A DNA stretch of 64,000 bases from Nocardioides sp. SYSU D00038 (GTDB taxonomy: Bacteria > Actinomycetota > Actinomycetes > Propionibacteriales > Nocardioidaceae), in the NCBI RefSeq assembly GCF_016924665.1, contig NZ_JAFFJT010000007.1:248001-312000 (forward strand), read 5' to 3'. The translations under genes and the position numbers were made by a program. Below the pieces are notes generated by a model. It did not search any database and was not told the origin of the DNA. It saw nothing but the letters and a program-made list of their open reading frames with translations. This document shows, piece by piece, positions 49,507-58,052 of this stretch. Each line of letters starts with the position of its first letter. Positions within the stretch are counted from its first letter, which is position 1.

Positions 49507-50163
49507 TCAGTCGCGGCCGTACCCCGCCTCGCGTGCCTTGACGATCGCCTCGGCCCGCCCGGCGGCGTGGAGCTTGGCGTAGATCGCCGAGACGGTGTTG
49601 CGCACGGTCTTGTTGGAGACGTAGAGCTCGCCGGCGATGGCGTCGTTGGACTTGCCGGCAGCCAGCATCTGCAGCACCGTGCGCTCGCGCTCGGAGAGGT
49701 CGGGGAACGGCTCCTCGAGGGCCTGGGCCGGCGCCGAGGCCGAGGAGAAGTAGCCGGCGACCTTGCCCGCCAGCGAGGCGCCGAAGACCATGCCGCCGCC
49801 GGCCGCGGCGCGGATCGCGGTGTGCACCTCGTCGGCGCCCGACCCCTTGAGCAGGTAGCCGGAGGCGCCCGCGCGCATCGCGGCGAGCACGGTGTCGTCG
49901 TCCTCGTTCATCGTGAGCATCACGACCCGCACGTCGGCGTGCTTGCCGGTGATGAACCGAGTCGCCTCGATGCCGTCGAGGTGGGGCATCTGGATGTCCA
50001 TCACCACGACGTCGGGCCGGGTCTCGGCCACCACGTGCAGGGCGTCGCGGCCGTCCTCGGCCGAGCCCACCACCTCCACGCCGTCGAGCGCCCCCAGCAG
50101 GGCGACCAGTCCGTCGCGGACGATCTGGTGGTCGTCGACGACCACGACTCTGATCTCGCTCAC
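49507..50163 (-). CDS. NarL-family response regulator (system 2)
   Basis: A 218-residue response regulator. It has the acidic pair in VVVVDDHQIV, phospho-acceptor Asp56 (VVVMDIQMP), Lys in SGYLLKGSGA, and a LuxR HTH with FPDLSERERTVLQMLAAGKS and SNKTVRNTVSAIYAKLH. It starts at GTG 50161-50163 with GAGGAGGAG upstream, overlapping the kinase stop (GTGA). The protein is paralogous to the 45979 product, but its recognition helix differs, so the DNA sites may differ too. Confidence 0.93.
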   Translation of the reverse strand: MSEIRVVVVDDHQIVRDGLVALLGALDGVEVVGSAEDGRDALHVVAETRPDVVVMDIQMPHLDGIEATRFITGKHADVRVVMLTMNEDDDTVLAAMRAGASGYLLKGSGADEVHTAIRAAAGGGMVFGASLAGKVAGYFSSASAPAQALEEPFPDLSERERTVLQMLAAGKSNDAIAGELYVSNKTVRNTVSAIYAKLHAAGRAEAIVKAREAGYGRD

Positions 50164-52280
50164 GTGCTCCTCCTCAGGGGCAGCCATGCTCTCACCGTGG
50201 TCCCGCCGTCCGGCGGGCACGTGACCTCGCTGCGGCCGCCGAGCTCGACCGCCCGCTCGCGCAGCGAGACCAGGCCGACGCCGGCCTGCGCCTCGGGGCG
50301 GATCCCGACGCCGTCGTCGACGACCTCGACGACCAGGTGGTTGTGCACGAGGTGGAGGCCCACCCGCGCGTGCTGCGCGCCGGAGTGGCGCGCGACGTTG
50401 TTGAGGGCCTCGCCGACGATCCGGTACGCCGCGACCTCGACCGCCGCCGGCAGCCCGGCCGCCCCGTCGGGGGCCTCGATCGTGACCTGGAGGGTCGAGC
50501 CGAAGCTGCTCTCGGCCTGCTGCTGCAGCGCCCCGACCAGCCCACGGTCGTCGAGGGCCGGCGGGCGCAGGTCGTGCACCAGCCGGCGGACGTCGGCCAC
50601 GACCTCCTGGACGTGGCGGCTGGTCGCGGCGATGCCGGCCTCGGCGGCGGCGGGGTCCTTGCCCACCAGCAGCCGGCTCGACTCGAGCTGGAAGACCACA
50701 CCGCTCAGCGCCGGGCCGAGACCGTCGTGGAGGTCGCGCCGGATCCGCCGCCGCTCCTCCTCCCGGGCCACCACCAGCCGCTCGCGGCTCTCCTGCAGCT
50801 CGGCGGCCAGCTGGCTGGTGCGGGCGGCGGTCGCGGCCTGGCGCACCAGGTCGCCGAGCAGCTGCTCGTCGCGGCGCGAGAGCCGGCTGCGCAGGCCGCG
50901 CTCGGGCAGCACCAGCCGACCGACCTCGGTGTCGCGGTAGGTGATCGGCAGCGCGCGCACCCGGTCCGGCCGCTCGCCGTGGGTGGCCACCAGGCGCTCG
51001 CCGCCGCTGCGATCGACCTCCACGCTGACGTAGCCGATGCCGAACGCCGCCGCGACGGCCCGGGCGACGGCCGCCAGCTGCTCGGGGCCCTCGTCGGCGG
51101 TCTCGAGCGTGGAGGCCAGGCCGGCCACGGCGTCGTAGGGATTGTCGCGGTCACCCAGGGTGACCCGCCGGACGAAGCCCCAGAGCCGCGAGCGCAGCGG
51201 GCCGTAGAGCACCGCGGTCAGCAGGAGCACCAGGAACACCACCTGGCGCTGGTCGAGGGCGTCGCCGAGCACCAGGGCCAGCAGCGCCAGCACCGCCATG
51301 TCGAGCCCGACCAGGATGGCCGACAGCCCCCCGTAGACGACCGTGCGGTTGAGCAGGTCCTCGATCGAGACCACCCGGGGGTCGACGATCGCGACGGTCA
51401 TGCCCGCCGCCGGCACCACCATCACCAGGAAGAGCAGCACGTTCTCCAACCAGAAGGTGCTGATGGCGAAGGTGGCCAGGATGGCGAGCGCCATCACCAC
51501 GACGCTCCAGACCAACCAGCGCATCCGGTCGCGCTCCAGGCCATCCGAACGCCGGTAGCGGACGACCACGGTGGCCATCGGCACCAGGAAGGCGACCACC
51601 GAGACGGAGAGCATCCCGGTCGCGAACGCCCGGCCGACCCCGGCCGACAAGGGCAGCGACACCGGGTCGGCGTCGACCCCGGCCGGCACCGGCACGCCCT
51701 CGACCGTGCCGCCGGACGGCATCACCAGGCTGACCAGCACCGTGGTCACCATGAAGCCGATAGCCACGCGCCCGAGCCGGCCCCACCAGCCCGGCAGGAA
51801 CCGGCCGGTGGGGAAGACCAGCAGCAGCGCGGCGATCGAGACCGGGAGGAAGCCACCGAACCGGACGAGGAACCAGAAGACCCAGGTCATCCCGGGCAGC
51901 ACCTCGTCGGGGCGGATCCCGAACCGGACGTAGGCCTGGGCCAGCCCGTCGAGCACCCAGAACAGCCCGAGCGCCCCCAGCAGCCAGCCGAACCGCTGGC
52001 GCACGTCGTGGTGCAGCACCACGGTGCCGCACACGCCGAGGACCACCCCGTTGAGTGCGTAGCTCCAGCCGTAGCCGGGTGCGAGGTCGGCGCCGGGGCC
52101 GGTCGCCGGCGTCCTCAGGTCGAGGGCGACGGTGGCGGCCAGCCCGGCGAGGCACAGCACCGGCAGCACGGCGACCGCCCACTGCTGGCGACGGGTGGAG
52201 GGGGGTGGCACCCGGACATTGTGGTGCCGGTCCGGCCCCGAGGGGGCCGAACCGGCACCGGTGTCCTGCGCGTGGGGCAC
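50160..52280 (-). CDS. Sensor histidine kinase, NarL/LiaS-like (system 2)
   Basis: A 706-residue kinase with the same plan as kinase 1: about 9 TM segments (VAVLPVLCLAGLAATVALDL, WVFWFLVRFGGFLPVSIAAL, VENVLLFLVMVV-type core), a GAF-like region (AAAFGIGYVSVEVDRSGGER), HisKA_3 REEERRRIRRDLHDGLGPAL and HATPase_c (EALNNVARHSGAQHARVGL, DGVGIRPEAQAGVGLVSLRE). The start is uncertain: GTG at 52278-52280 follows the upstream gene by 10 nt but has no clear SD, and GTG at 52211 is an alternative nearer the first TM. It is in an operon with the membrane protein at 52291. Confidence 0.9.
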   Translation of the reverse strand: MPHAQDTGAGSAPSGPDRHHNVRVPPPSTRRQQWAVAVLPVLCLAGLAATVALDLRTPATGPGADLAPGYGWSYALNGVVLGVCGTVVLHHDVRQRFGWLLGALGLFWVLDGLAQAYVRFGIRPDEVLPGMTWVFWFLVRFGGFLPVSIAALLLVFPTGRFLPGWWGRLGRVAIGFMVTTVLVSLVMPSGGTVEGVPVPAGVDADPVSLPLSAGVGRAFATGMLSVSVVAFLVPMATVVVRYRRSDGLERDRMRWLVWSVVVMALAILATFAISTFWLENVLLFLVMVVPAAGMTVAIVDPRVVSIEDLLNRTVVYGGLSAILVGLDMAVLALLALVLGDALDQRQVVFLVLLLTAVLYGPLRSRLWGFVRRVTLGDRDNPYDAVAGLASTLETADEGPEQLAAVARAVAAAFGIGYVSVEVDRSGGERLVATHGERPDRVRALPITYRDTEVGRLVLPERGLRSRLSRRDEQLLGDLVRQAATAARTSQLAAELQESRERLVVAREEERRRIRRDLHDGLGPALSGVVFQLESSRLLVGKDPAAAEAGIAATSRHVQEVVADVRRLVHDLRPPALDDRGLVGALQQQAESSFGSTLQVTIEAPDGAAGLPAAVEVAAYRIVGEALNNVARHSGAQHARVGLHLVHNHLVVEVVDDGVGIRPEAQAGVGLVSLRERAVELGGRSEVTCPPDGGTTVRAWLPLRRST

Positions 52281-52290
52281 GATGGCCCGC

Positions 52291-53016
52291 TCAGGCGGCC
52301 GAGCGGTAGGCCTTGTCGCCGACGGCGAACCCGATCGCGGTGACCAGCAGCCAGAGCGGACCGGTCATGCCGGCCATGTACTGGAACGGCGAGATCCCGA
52401 CGAGCAGGGTCAGGCCGCCGAGCACCAGCCCGACCAGGCCGATCCAGCGCGGCACGGCACCGGCGCGGAAGGCGGAGAACAGCGCCAGGCCGGCGAGGCC
52501 GGCCAGCACCCAGACCCAGGGGATGGTGCCGAGCCAGTGGTTGTAGAACGCCGCGTTGGCGTCGTCGACGATGGCCTCGTCCTCCTGGAAGGCCCAGTAG
52601 AACTCGGTGTCGAGGCCGGAGCCCAGCACGAGCACCACCGAGGTGCCGACCAGGCCGGCCACCGCCACGGTGGCGGCAATGCCGTCGGCGATCCGGTCGC
52701 GGAGCCGGCGGTGCAGGCCGGCGGCGAAGACCACCAGCGTCACCGCGCCGACGAGCGCGAAGAAGTGGAAGGCCAGCATCTGGTTGGTCTGGTCGTAGAG
52801 CGCGGCGGCCACCTTGCTCGTGTCGTCGACCAGGTCGGGGTCGTAGACGGGCGTCACCATGCTCGAGGTGACCATGCTGCCGAGGCCGCAGACGCCGGCG
52901 ACGATGCCGGCGACGGTCCAGGCGCGGGAGCGGCCGCCGGTCGCGGCAGCCGCGGACCCGTCACCGGCGGGTACGTCGGAGCGGACGGGGTTGCTGGTGC
53001 TGACGTGGGTGGTCAT
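52291..53016 (-). CDS. Six-TM membrane protein heading the system 2 operon
   Basis: A 241-residue membrane protein with about six hydrophobic segments (WTVAGIVAGVCGLGSMVTSS, MLAFHFFALVGAVTLVVFAA, IAATVAVAGLVGTSVVLVLG, WVWVLAGLAGLALFSAF). Its hydrophilic N-terminus is Ser/Ala-rich. An extracytoplasmic loop (LDTEFYWAFQEDEAIVDDAN) is acidic. I recognise no certain family; it recalls short DUF998- or DoxX-like proteins. The ATG at 53014-53016 has AGGAGG upstream. Being first in the operon with kinase and regulator 2, it may be the regulated target or a co-sensor. Confidence 0.75.
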   Translation of the reverse strand: MTTHVSTSNPVRSDVPAGDGSAAAATGGRSRAWTVAGIVAGVCGLGSMVTSSMVTPVYDPDLVDDTSKVAAALYDQTNQMLAFHFFALVGAVTLVVFAAGLHRRLRDRIADGIAATVAVAGLVGTSVVLVLGSGLDTEFYWAFQEDEAIVDDANAAFYNHWLGTIPWVWVLAGLAGLALFSAFRAGAVPRWIGLVGLVLGGLTLLVGISPFQYMAGMTGPLWLLVTAIGFAVGDKAYRSAA

Positions 53017-53123
53017 GCGGGGGTCCTCCTGTGCGGGCGCCGGGTGGCGCCGGGTCGTCGTGCTTGGTGACCAGAAGGTGCCGGGCCGGTTGTCCCGCCC
53101 ACGAGGGACAGCGGGGTCGTCGT

Positions 53124-54527
53124 TCAGGCGTCGATGTCGCCGATGTCCCGGGCCGCGCGCCGGGCCGACCCGATGACGGCCGGGACGCCCACCCCGTCGT
53201 ACGCCGCGCCGCAGACGGCCAGACCGGGCAGCCGGGCGACCTCGGCGCGCACCCGGGCCACCCGCTCGACGTGGCCGACGGCGTACTGGGGCAGGCCGCC
53301 GCCCCACCGCTGCACGTGGCTGTCGACCGGGAGCGCGAGCACGCCGAGCGCCTCGGCGAGGTCGGTCAGCGAGTCGGCGACGAGCTCCTCGTCGGTGCGC
53401 TGCAGCGTGGTCTCCTCGCCGTGGCGGCCGAGCGAGGTGCGCAGCAGCCGCAGGTCGCCGCCGGCGGCGCGCACCCAGGCCCACTTGGCGAACGACAGAG
53501 TCGAGGCCTTGATCCGGCGCCCGTCGACGGGCGGCACCAGGAAGCCGGAGCCGGCCGAGGTGAGGTCGGGCAGGTCGGCCGCGCGGAACGCCAGCGTCAC
53601 CACCGCCATCGACGCCGACTCGACCGCCGCCAGCTCGGCGGCCGCCACCGGGGCGACGTCGCGGAGCAGCCGGGCGGTCGGGGCGGCGGGGGTCGCGAGC
53701 ACCACCCGGTCGACGTCGAGCGGCTCCGCTGCGGTGGTCGGGCCGACCAGCAGCCGCCAGCCGTGCTCGGTGCGGGCCAGGCCGCGCACGGTCGCGCCCG
53801 TGCGTACCACGGTGCCGTCGGCCAGCGTCCCGCCCAATGTGTCGGCCAATGCCTCGGCCAATGCCTCGGTCAGCGTGCCGAGGCCGCCGACCAGGCCGCC
53901 GAACGTCGGGCCGGTGGCGGGCGGCAGCGCCGCAGCGGCGGCCAGCAGCGACCCGCGGGCGGCGTGCTCCAGCAGCTGGGGCAGGGCGGCGCGGGCGGAG
54001 ATCTCGCGGGCCCGGCCGGCGTAGACGCCCCCGAGCAGCGGCTCGACCAGGCGGTCGGTGACCTCGCGGCCCAGCCGCCGGTCGACGAGGTCGCCGATGC
54101 TGACGTCGTCGGGGCCGACCGCCGCGTCGAGGTCCTCGTGGCGGGCGCGGTCGAGGCCCTCCGGCGAGAGCACCCCGGCGGCCGCGACCTGGTCGAGGTC
54201 GGTCGGCACGCCCATCAGCGAGCGCGGCAGCGGCCGCACCGCGCCCCGGGTCCACAGGTGCGAGGCCTGCACGGCCGGGTGCACCACCTCGAGCCCGAGC
54301 TCGGCGGCCAGGCCGACGCCCTCGGGCCGCCGGGCCAGCATCGCCTCGGCGCCCACGTCGACCGTCACGCCCGCGACCTCGGCCCGCAGCAGCTTGCCGC
54401 CGATCCGGGGCGCCGCCTCGAGCACCGTCACGTCGTGGCCGGCCCGGCGCAGGTCACGCGCGGCGGTGAGCCCGGCGACGCCGGCCCCGACCACCGCGAC
54501 CCGTGCTGCGCGCGCTGGTCCGGTCAC
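53124..54527 (-). CDS. hemG: Coproporphyrinogen/protoporphyrinogen oxidase, FAD-dependent (HemG/HemY type)
   Basis: A 467-residue flavoenzyme. AVVGAGVAGLTAARDLRRAG (about 11-30) is the dinucleotide-binding GxGxxG. Then come the second FAD segment TVLEAAPRIGGKLL, then VDVGAEAMLARRP, and the C-terminal LPGLAVCGAAYDGVGVPAVI with the last FAD-contacting block. In organisms with HemQ this oxidase makes coproporphyrin III from coproporphyrinogen III. The GTG start at 54525-54527 is the only good one before the FAD motif. It is usually next to hemE and hemQ, but here it lies about 9 kb from hemQ and 5 kb from hemE. Confidence 0.92.
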   Translation of the reverse strand: MTGPARAARVAVVGAGVAGLTAARDLRRAGHDVTVLEAAPRIGGKLLRAEVAGVTVDVGAEAMLARRPEGVGLAAELGLEVVHPAVQASHLWTRGAVRPLPRSLMGVPTDLDQVAAAGVLSPEGLDRARHEDLDAAVGPDDVSIGDLVDRRLGREVTDRLVEPLLGGVYAGRAREISARAALPQLLEHAARGSLLAAAAALPPATGPTFGGLVGGLGTLTEALAEALADTLGGTLADGTVVRTGATVRGLARTEHGWRLLVGPTTAAEPLDVDRVVLATPAAPTARLLRDVAPVAAAELAAVESASMAVVTLAFRAADLPDLTSAGSGFLVPPVDGRRIKASTLSFAKWAWVRAAGGDLRLLRTSLGRHGEETTLQRTDEELVADSLTDLAEALGVLALPVDSHVQRWGGGLPQYAVGHVERVARVRAEVARLPGLAVCGAAYDGVGVPAVIGSARRAARDIGDIDA

Positions 54528-54548
54528 CGCTCCAGCGTGTCAGACGCC

Positions 54549-55070
54549 TCAGGCGGGGCGGGACAGGCTCCCGAACCCGGAGCGGTGGAAGACCAGCGGC
54601 AACCCCGGCACCTCGCCGGCCGCGGGGTGCGCCACGGCGTGCAGCCGCAGCAGCACGATCGTGTGGTCGCCGGCCTCGACCTCGCGGTAGACCGAGGTGT
54701 CGAACCGTGCCAGCCCGTCGTCGAGGGTCACCGCGCCGTCGGCGGTGGCGCTGACGTCGAGCCCGTCGAAGCGGTGGTCGACGTCGCCCGCGAGCTGGCG
54801 GCAGACAGCGCCGTGGTGGTCGGCGAGGATCGTGATGCCGAGGTGGTCGGCCCGACGCAGGTCGGGCCAGGTCTTCGAGGTGTTGGCCACCGAGAACTGC
54901 ACCAGCGGCGGGTCCAGGCTCACCGAGGTGAACGAGCTGGCGGCCAGCCCGACCAGACGGCCCTCCACCTCGGCCGCCACGGCCACCACCCCGCTGGGAA
55001 AGATGCCGAACGCCTCGCGGAGCCGCTGCGGGTCGAGGTCCTGGTTGGTGGTGAGCGGGGTGACGGTCAT
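54549..55070 (-). CDS. Flavin reductase-like FMN-binding protein (HpaC type)
   Basis: A 173-residue flavin reductase. REAFGIFPSGVVAVAAEVEG and LAASSFTSVSLDPPLVQFSV are the FMN-binding signature, and HRFDGLDVSATADGAVTLDD and GDHTIVLLRLHAV complete the split-barrel fold. It would reduce FMN with NAD(P)H for the monooxygenase encoded two genes upstream. It is coupled to the preceding gene by ATGA and starts at the ATG 55068-55070. Two reductases in one operon is unusual; one may serve a different oxygenase. Confidence 0.87.
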   Translation of the reverse strand: MTVTPLTTNQDLDPQRLREAFGIFPSGVVAVAAEVEGRLVGLAASSFTSVSLDPPLVQFSVANTSKTWPDLRRADHLGITILADHHGAVCRQLAGDVDHRFDGLDVSATADGAVTLDDGLARFDTSVYREVEAGDHTIVLLRLHAVAHPAAGEVPGLPLVFHRSGFGSLSRPA

Positions 55071-55582
55071 GCGGGGGCTCCCGTCCGGTCGAGGTGGGCG
55101 GTCACGAACGGGCGCACCGCGGCGAGCCAGGCGTCGTACGCCGCGGGGTCGGTGACGGCGCTGTCGACGACGTAGTGGCCGCGCAGCGTGGTGGCGCCGA
55201 GCTCGGCGAGCACCGGGCGCAGGGTGAGCTCGGGGGCCAGGGCGTGCGCCGGGCCGGCGCCGAGCATGAGGGGCACCGCGAGGCCCGACAGCCCGGTGCC
55301 GCCGGCGAACCGGTCGAGGAAGAGCTTGAGCAGGCCGGTGTAGGTCGCCTTGTAGGTCGGGCACGCGACCACGACGAGGTCGGCAGCGCCCACCTCGGCG
55401 ACCAGGCCGGCGACGGTCGGGTCGGACCAGTCGAGCAGCGCGGCGCCGAGGGTGCCGAGGTCGACGACCAGGTCGGGTTCGCGGCCGGCGAGCTCGCGCG
55501 CCACGTGCACCGCGGCGCCGAGCGTGCGTGAGGCGGGCTTGGGGTTGCCGACCACGACGGCGACCCGGGCGGGCGACGTCAC
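55067..55582 (-). CDS. NAD(P)H-dependent FMN reductase (SsuE/MsuE-like)
   Basis: A 171-residue flavodoxin-fold reductase. VAVVVGNPKPASRTLGAAVH holds the phosphate-binding loop, and ADLVVVACPTYKATYTGLLK is the SsuE/MsuE signature. Its product, reduced FMN, is the substrate of the SsuD-like monooxygenase upstream. The GTG start overlaps the SsuD stop (GTGA) and the gene's end overlaps the flavin reductase start (ATGA), giving a tightly coupled three-gene operon. Confidence 0.87.
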   Translation of the reverse strand: MTSPARVAVVVGNPKPASRTLGAAVHVARELAGREPDLVVDLGTLGAALLDWSDPTVAGLVAEVGAADLVVVACPTYKATYTGLLKLFLDRFAGGTGLSGLAVPLMLGAGPAHALAPELTLRPVLAELGATTLRGHYVVDSAVTDPAAYDAWLAAVRPFVTAHLDRTGAPA

Positions 55583-56742
55583 GAGGCCGCCCGGGAGCCG
55601 GCGCCGAACGGCACCGAGGCGCTGCCGTTCCCGGCCGCGACCGGGTGGGACCACAGGCCGCGGCGCGCGAGCTCGGGGAGCACGCCCTCGCCGAACCAGT
55701 AGCTCTCCTCGAGGTGGGGATAGCCGGAGAGCACGAACTCCTCGATGCCCACCTCGGCGTACTGCTCGACCAGGTCGGCGATCTCGCTGTGGCTGCCGAC
55801 CATGGCGGTGCCGGCCCCGCCGCGCACCAGCCCGACGCCGGCCCACAGGTTGGGGTGGATCTCCAGGCCGTCCTTGCTGCCGCGGTTGAGCTCGAGCATC
55901 CGGCGCTGGCCCTCGGACTCGCTGCGCCTCAGCCCGCTCTGCACCCGCTCGATGTCGGACTCGTCGATGTGGGAGAGCAGGCGGTCCGCCTCGGCCCAGG
56001 CCTCCTCCGCGGTGTCACGCGCGATGGTGTGGAGGCGGATGCCGAACCGCACCTCGCCCTCGCGGCCCTCGTCGGCCGCGAGCTTGCGGATCCAGTCGAC
56101 CTTCTCGGCCACCGCGGCCGGCGGCTCGCCCCAGGTGAGGTAGACGTCGGCGTGCCTGGCGGCGACCCGGCCGGCGGCCGGCGACGAGCCGCCGAAGTAG
56201 ATGACCGGCGTGGGGCCGGGGCGCTGGGTCAGCACGGCGTCCTCGACACTCAGGTGCTTGCCCCGGAAGGTCACGGTCTCCCCCCGCCACAGCGACCGGA
56301 CGATGTGGAGGAACTCGTCGCACCGCTCGTAGCGCTGCTCCTTGTCGAGGAAGTCGCCGAACATCCGCTGCTCGGCGCTCTCGCCCCCGGTGACGACGTT
56401 GAGCAGCAGCCGGCCGCCCGAGAGGTTCTGGAAGCTGCCGGCCATCTGGGCGGCGAGGAACGGCGAGGTCAGCCCGGGCCGGAAGGCCACGAGGAACTTC
56501 AGCCGCTCGGTGAGGCCGGTGAGCATCGCGGTGGTCACCCAGGCGTCCTCGCACCAGGCGCCGGTCGGCGTCAGCGCCGCCTCGAAGCCGAGCTGCTCGG
56601 CGCTGCGCGCGACCTGGCCGAGGTACGGCACCGAGGCCGGACGGCCCGCTGCTCCGGCGGAGACCCCGTGCCCGCCGCCGACGACGTGGCGGCCGTCGCC
56701 GCCGTTGGTGGGCAGGAACCAGTGGAACGCGAGGTTGCTCAT
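55579..56742 (-). CDS. ssuD: FMNH2-dependent alkanesulfonate monooxygenase
   Basis: A 387-residue bacterial-luciferase-fold enzyme that cleaves C-S bonds of sulfonates to release sulfite when sulfate is scarce. FHWFLPTNGGDGRHVVGG, ALTPTGAWCEDAWVTTAML, FRPGLTSPFLAAQMAGSFQN and NVVTGGESAEQRMFGDFLD are SsuD-type blocks. HPNLWAGVGLVRGGAGTAMVG (quoted only in part in its motif GGAGTAMVG) follows. Related dimethylsulfone or methanesulfonate enzymes cannot be excluded. It is divergent from a LysR regulator and heads the operon with two flavin reductases. No sulfonate ABC transporter is in the window. Confidence 0.9.
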   Translation of the reverse strand: MSNLAFHWFLPTNGGDGRHVVGGGHGVSAGAAGRPASVPYLGQVARSAEQLGFEAALTPTGAWCEDAWVTTAMLTGLTERLKFLVAFRPGLTSPFLAAQMAGSFQNLSGGRLLLNVVTGGESAEQRMFGDFLDKEQRYERCDEFLHIVRSLWRGETVTFRGKHLSVEDAVLTQRPGPTPVIYFGGSSPAAGRVAARHADVYLTWGEPPAAVAEKVDWIRKLAADEGREGEVRFGIRLHTIARDTAEEAWAEADRLLSHIDESDIERVQSGLRRSESEGQRRMLELNRGSKDGLEIHPNLWAGVGLVRGGAGTAMVGSHSEIADLVEQYAEVGIEEFVLSGYPHLEESYWFGEGVLPELARRGLWSHPVAAGNGSASVPFGAGSRAAS

Positions 56743-56889
56743 GGGGTATGTGTCCTTCCGCTAACAAACGTATGTCAACCAGATTGATACACTATTGCGG
56801 CGGATGCAAGGCGGCGCGGGTCACGACGCCGCAGGAATGGACGATCGGGTGACAGGCAGCGCCTTCCACCCGGGCCGAGGAGGACCCCC
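56743..56889. promoter_or_regulatory. Divergent ssuD/LysR promoter with an inverted repeat
   Basis: An AT-rich island (about 56759-56796) contains TCAA-CCAGA-TTGA (56775-56787), a perfect TCAA/TTGA inverted repeat of the size used by LysR-type regulators. It lies 33 nt upstream of the ssuD ATG. The LysR gene has its own GAGGAGGA SD, so the site can control both directions. Confidence 0.6.
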
Positions 56890-57792
56890 GTGCGGATCGA
56901 GCAGCTGGAGTACGTCGCCGCGGTGACCCAGCACGGGTCGCTGCGCCGGGCGAGCGAGTCGCTGCACATCTCGCAGCCGGCCCTGAGCGAGGCGGTGAGC
57001 AAGCTCGAGCGGGAGCTCGGGGTCACGCTGCTCGACCGCCGCCGCTCGGGCGCCCGGATCAGCCGCGAGGGGCGCGATCTGCTGCACAACATGGTCGACG
57101 TGCTCGAGGCGGTGGCCCGGCTGCGGGAGGCCGCTGGCGACCGCAGCGCCGGTACCCGACTGATCCGGCTCGGCACCGTCAACACCGCCAGCTCGACCCT
57201 GCTGGTGCCGGCGCTCCGGGCCTTCCAGGAGAGCCACCCGGGCAGCACCGTCGAGGTGCTCAACGCCCAGCAGGCCGACATCCGGGTCGGACTCGCCGAG
57301 GGCTCGCTCGACCTCGGGCTGGTGAACCTGCTCGGGGGTGACGACCCGGCCCCCGACCTGGTCGGCACCGACCTGCTGCACGGGCGCCCGGTCGTCGTGC
57401 TGCCGGCCGGGCACCCGCTGACCGAGCGCGACTCGGTCACGCTCGACGAGCTGCGCGCCGAGCCGTTCGTCGCGATGCGGGCCGGCTACCTGATGCACCG
57501 GTTCGTGCACCGGCTGTTCGGCGCCGAGATGCCGGTGACCTGCCACAGCACCGACGGCGCCGAGATGGGCAAGCTGATGGTCGCCGACGGGCTCGGCCTC
57601 ACCGTGCTGCCTGACTACAGCGTCGCCGGCGACCCGATGGAGCGGGCCGGCCTGATCACCTGGCGGCCGATCACCTCCGACCGCACCCGGGTCACGCTGG
57701 TGCTGCAGCAGCGCTCGGGGCACGCGCCGCTCGCCGTGCGCGGCCTGCACGACGCCCTGGTGACTCAGGCGCGTCGTACGCCGCCGGCCTGA
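56890..57792 (+). CDS. LysR-family regulator of the sulfonate operon
   Basis: A 300-residue LysR regulator. The N-terminal winged HTH is YVAAVTQHGSLRRASESLHI and SQPALSEAVSKLERELGV. Residues about 90-295 are a two-lobed effector-binding domain (LIRLGTVNTASSTLLVPALR, DLGLVNLLGG, GLGLTVLPDYSV). It starts at GTG with GAGGAGGA upstream and is divergent from ssuD, the classic arrangement for a regulator of that operon (Cbl/SsuR-like role inferred). A palindromic repeat array follows the stop. Confidence 0.9.
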   Translation: MRIEQLEYVAAVTQHGSLRRASESLHISQPALSEAVSKLERELGVTLLDRRRSGARISREGRDLLHNMVDVLEAVARLREAAGDRSAGTRLIRLGTVNTASSTLLVPALRAFQESHPGSTVEVLNAQQADIRVGLAEGSLDLGLVNLLGGDDPAPDLVGTDLLHGRPVVVLPAGHPLTERDSVTLDELRAEPFVAMRAGYLMHRFVHRLFGAEMPVTCHSTDGAEMGKLMVADGLGLTVLPDYSVAGDPMERAGLITWRPITSDRTRVTLVLQQRSGHAPLAVRGLHDALVTQARRTPPA

Positions 57793-57817
57793 GCGTGGCT
57801 GACGGGGGTCGTGGCTC

Positions 57818-58050
57818 GGGCAGCGGTGAGCAGGCCTCCGTTCCTCCAGCCGCGACGGGGGCTGACTCACCGCCACCCCGCCCCACCCCGGGCAGCGGTG
57901 AGCAGGCCTCCATCCACCCACCTGCAACGGCGGCTCACCCACCGCCACCCTGGCCCCGGGCAGCGGTGAGCAGGCCCCCATCCACCCACCCGTAACGGCG
58001 GCTCACCCACCGCCACCCCGCTTGGCCCCACCCCAGGCAGCGGTGAGCAG
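57818..58050. repeat. Tandem palindromic repeat array 2 (four units of about 68-77 nt)
   Basis: Units begin GGGCAGCGGTGAGCAGGCC at 57818, 57890 and 57958, with a fourth (AGGCAGCGGTGAGCAGG) near 58035. Each also has ACGGCGGCTCACCCACCGCC or a close variant, pairing GGTGAGC with GCTCACC. It is the same family as array 1 and again fills a gap between convergent genes. Confidence 0.75.
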
Positions 58051-58052
58051 GC

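Noticed and set aside
46716..49541. Very long plus-strand frame across kinase 1
   Set aside because: It is rich in His/Gln/Arg with no recognisable domain and is fully antisense to a clear histidine kinase.
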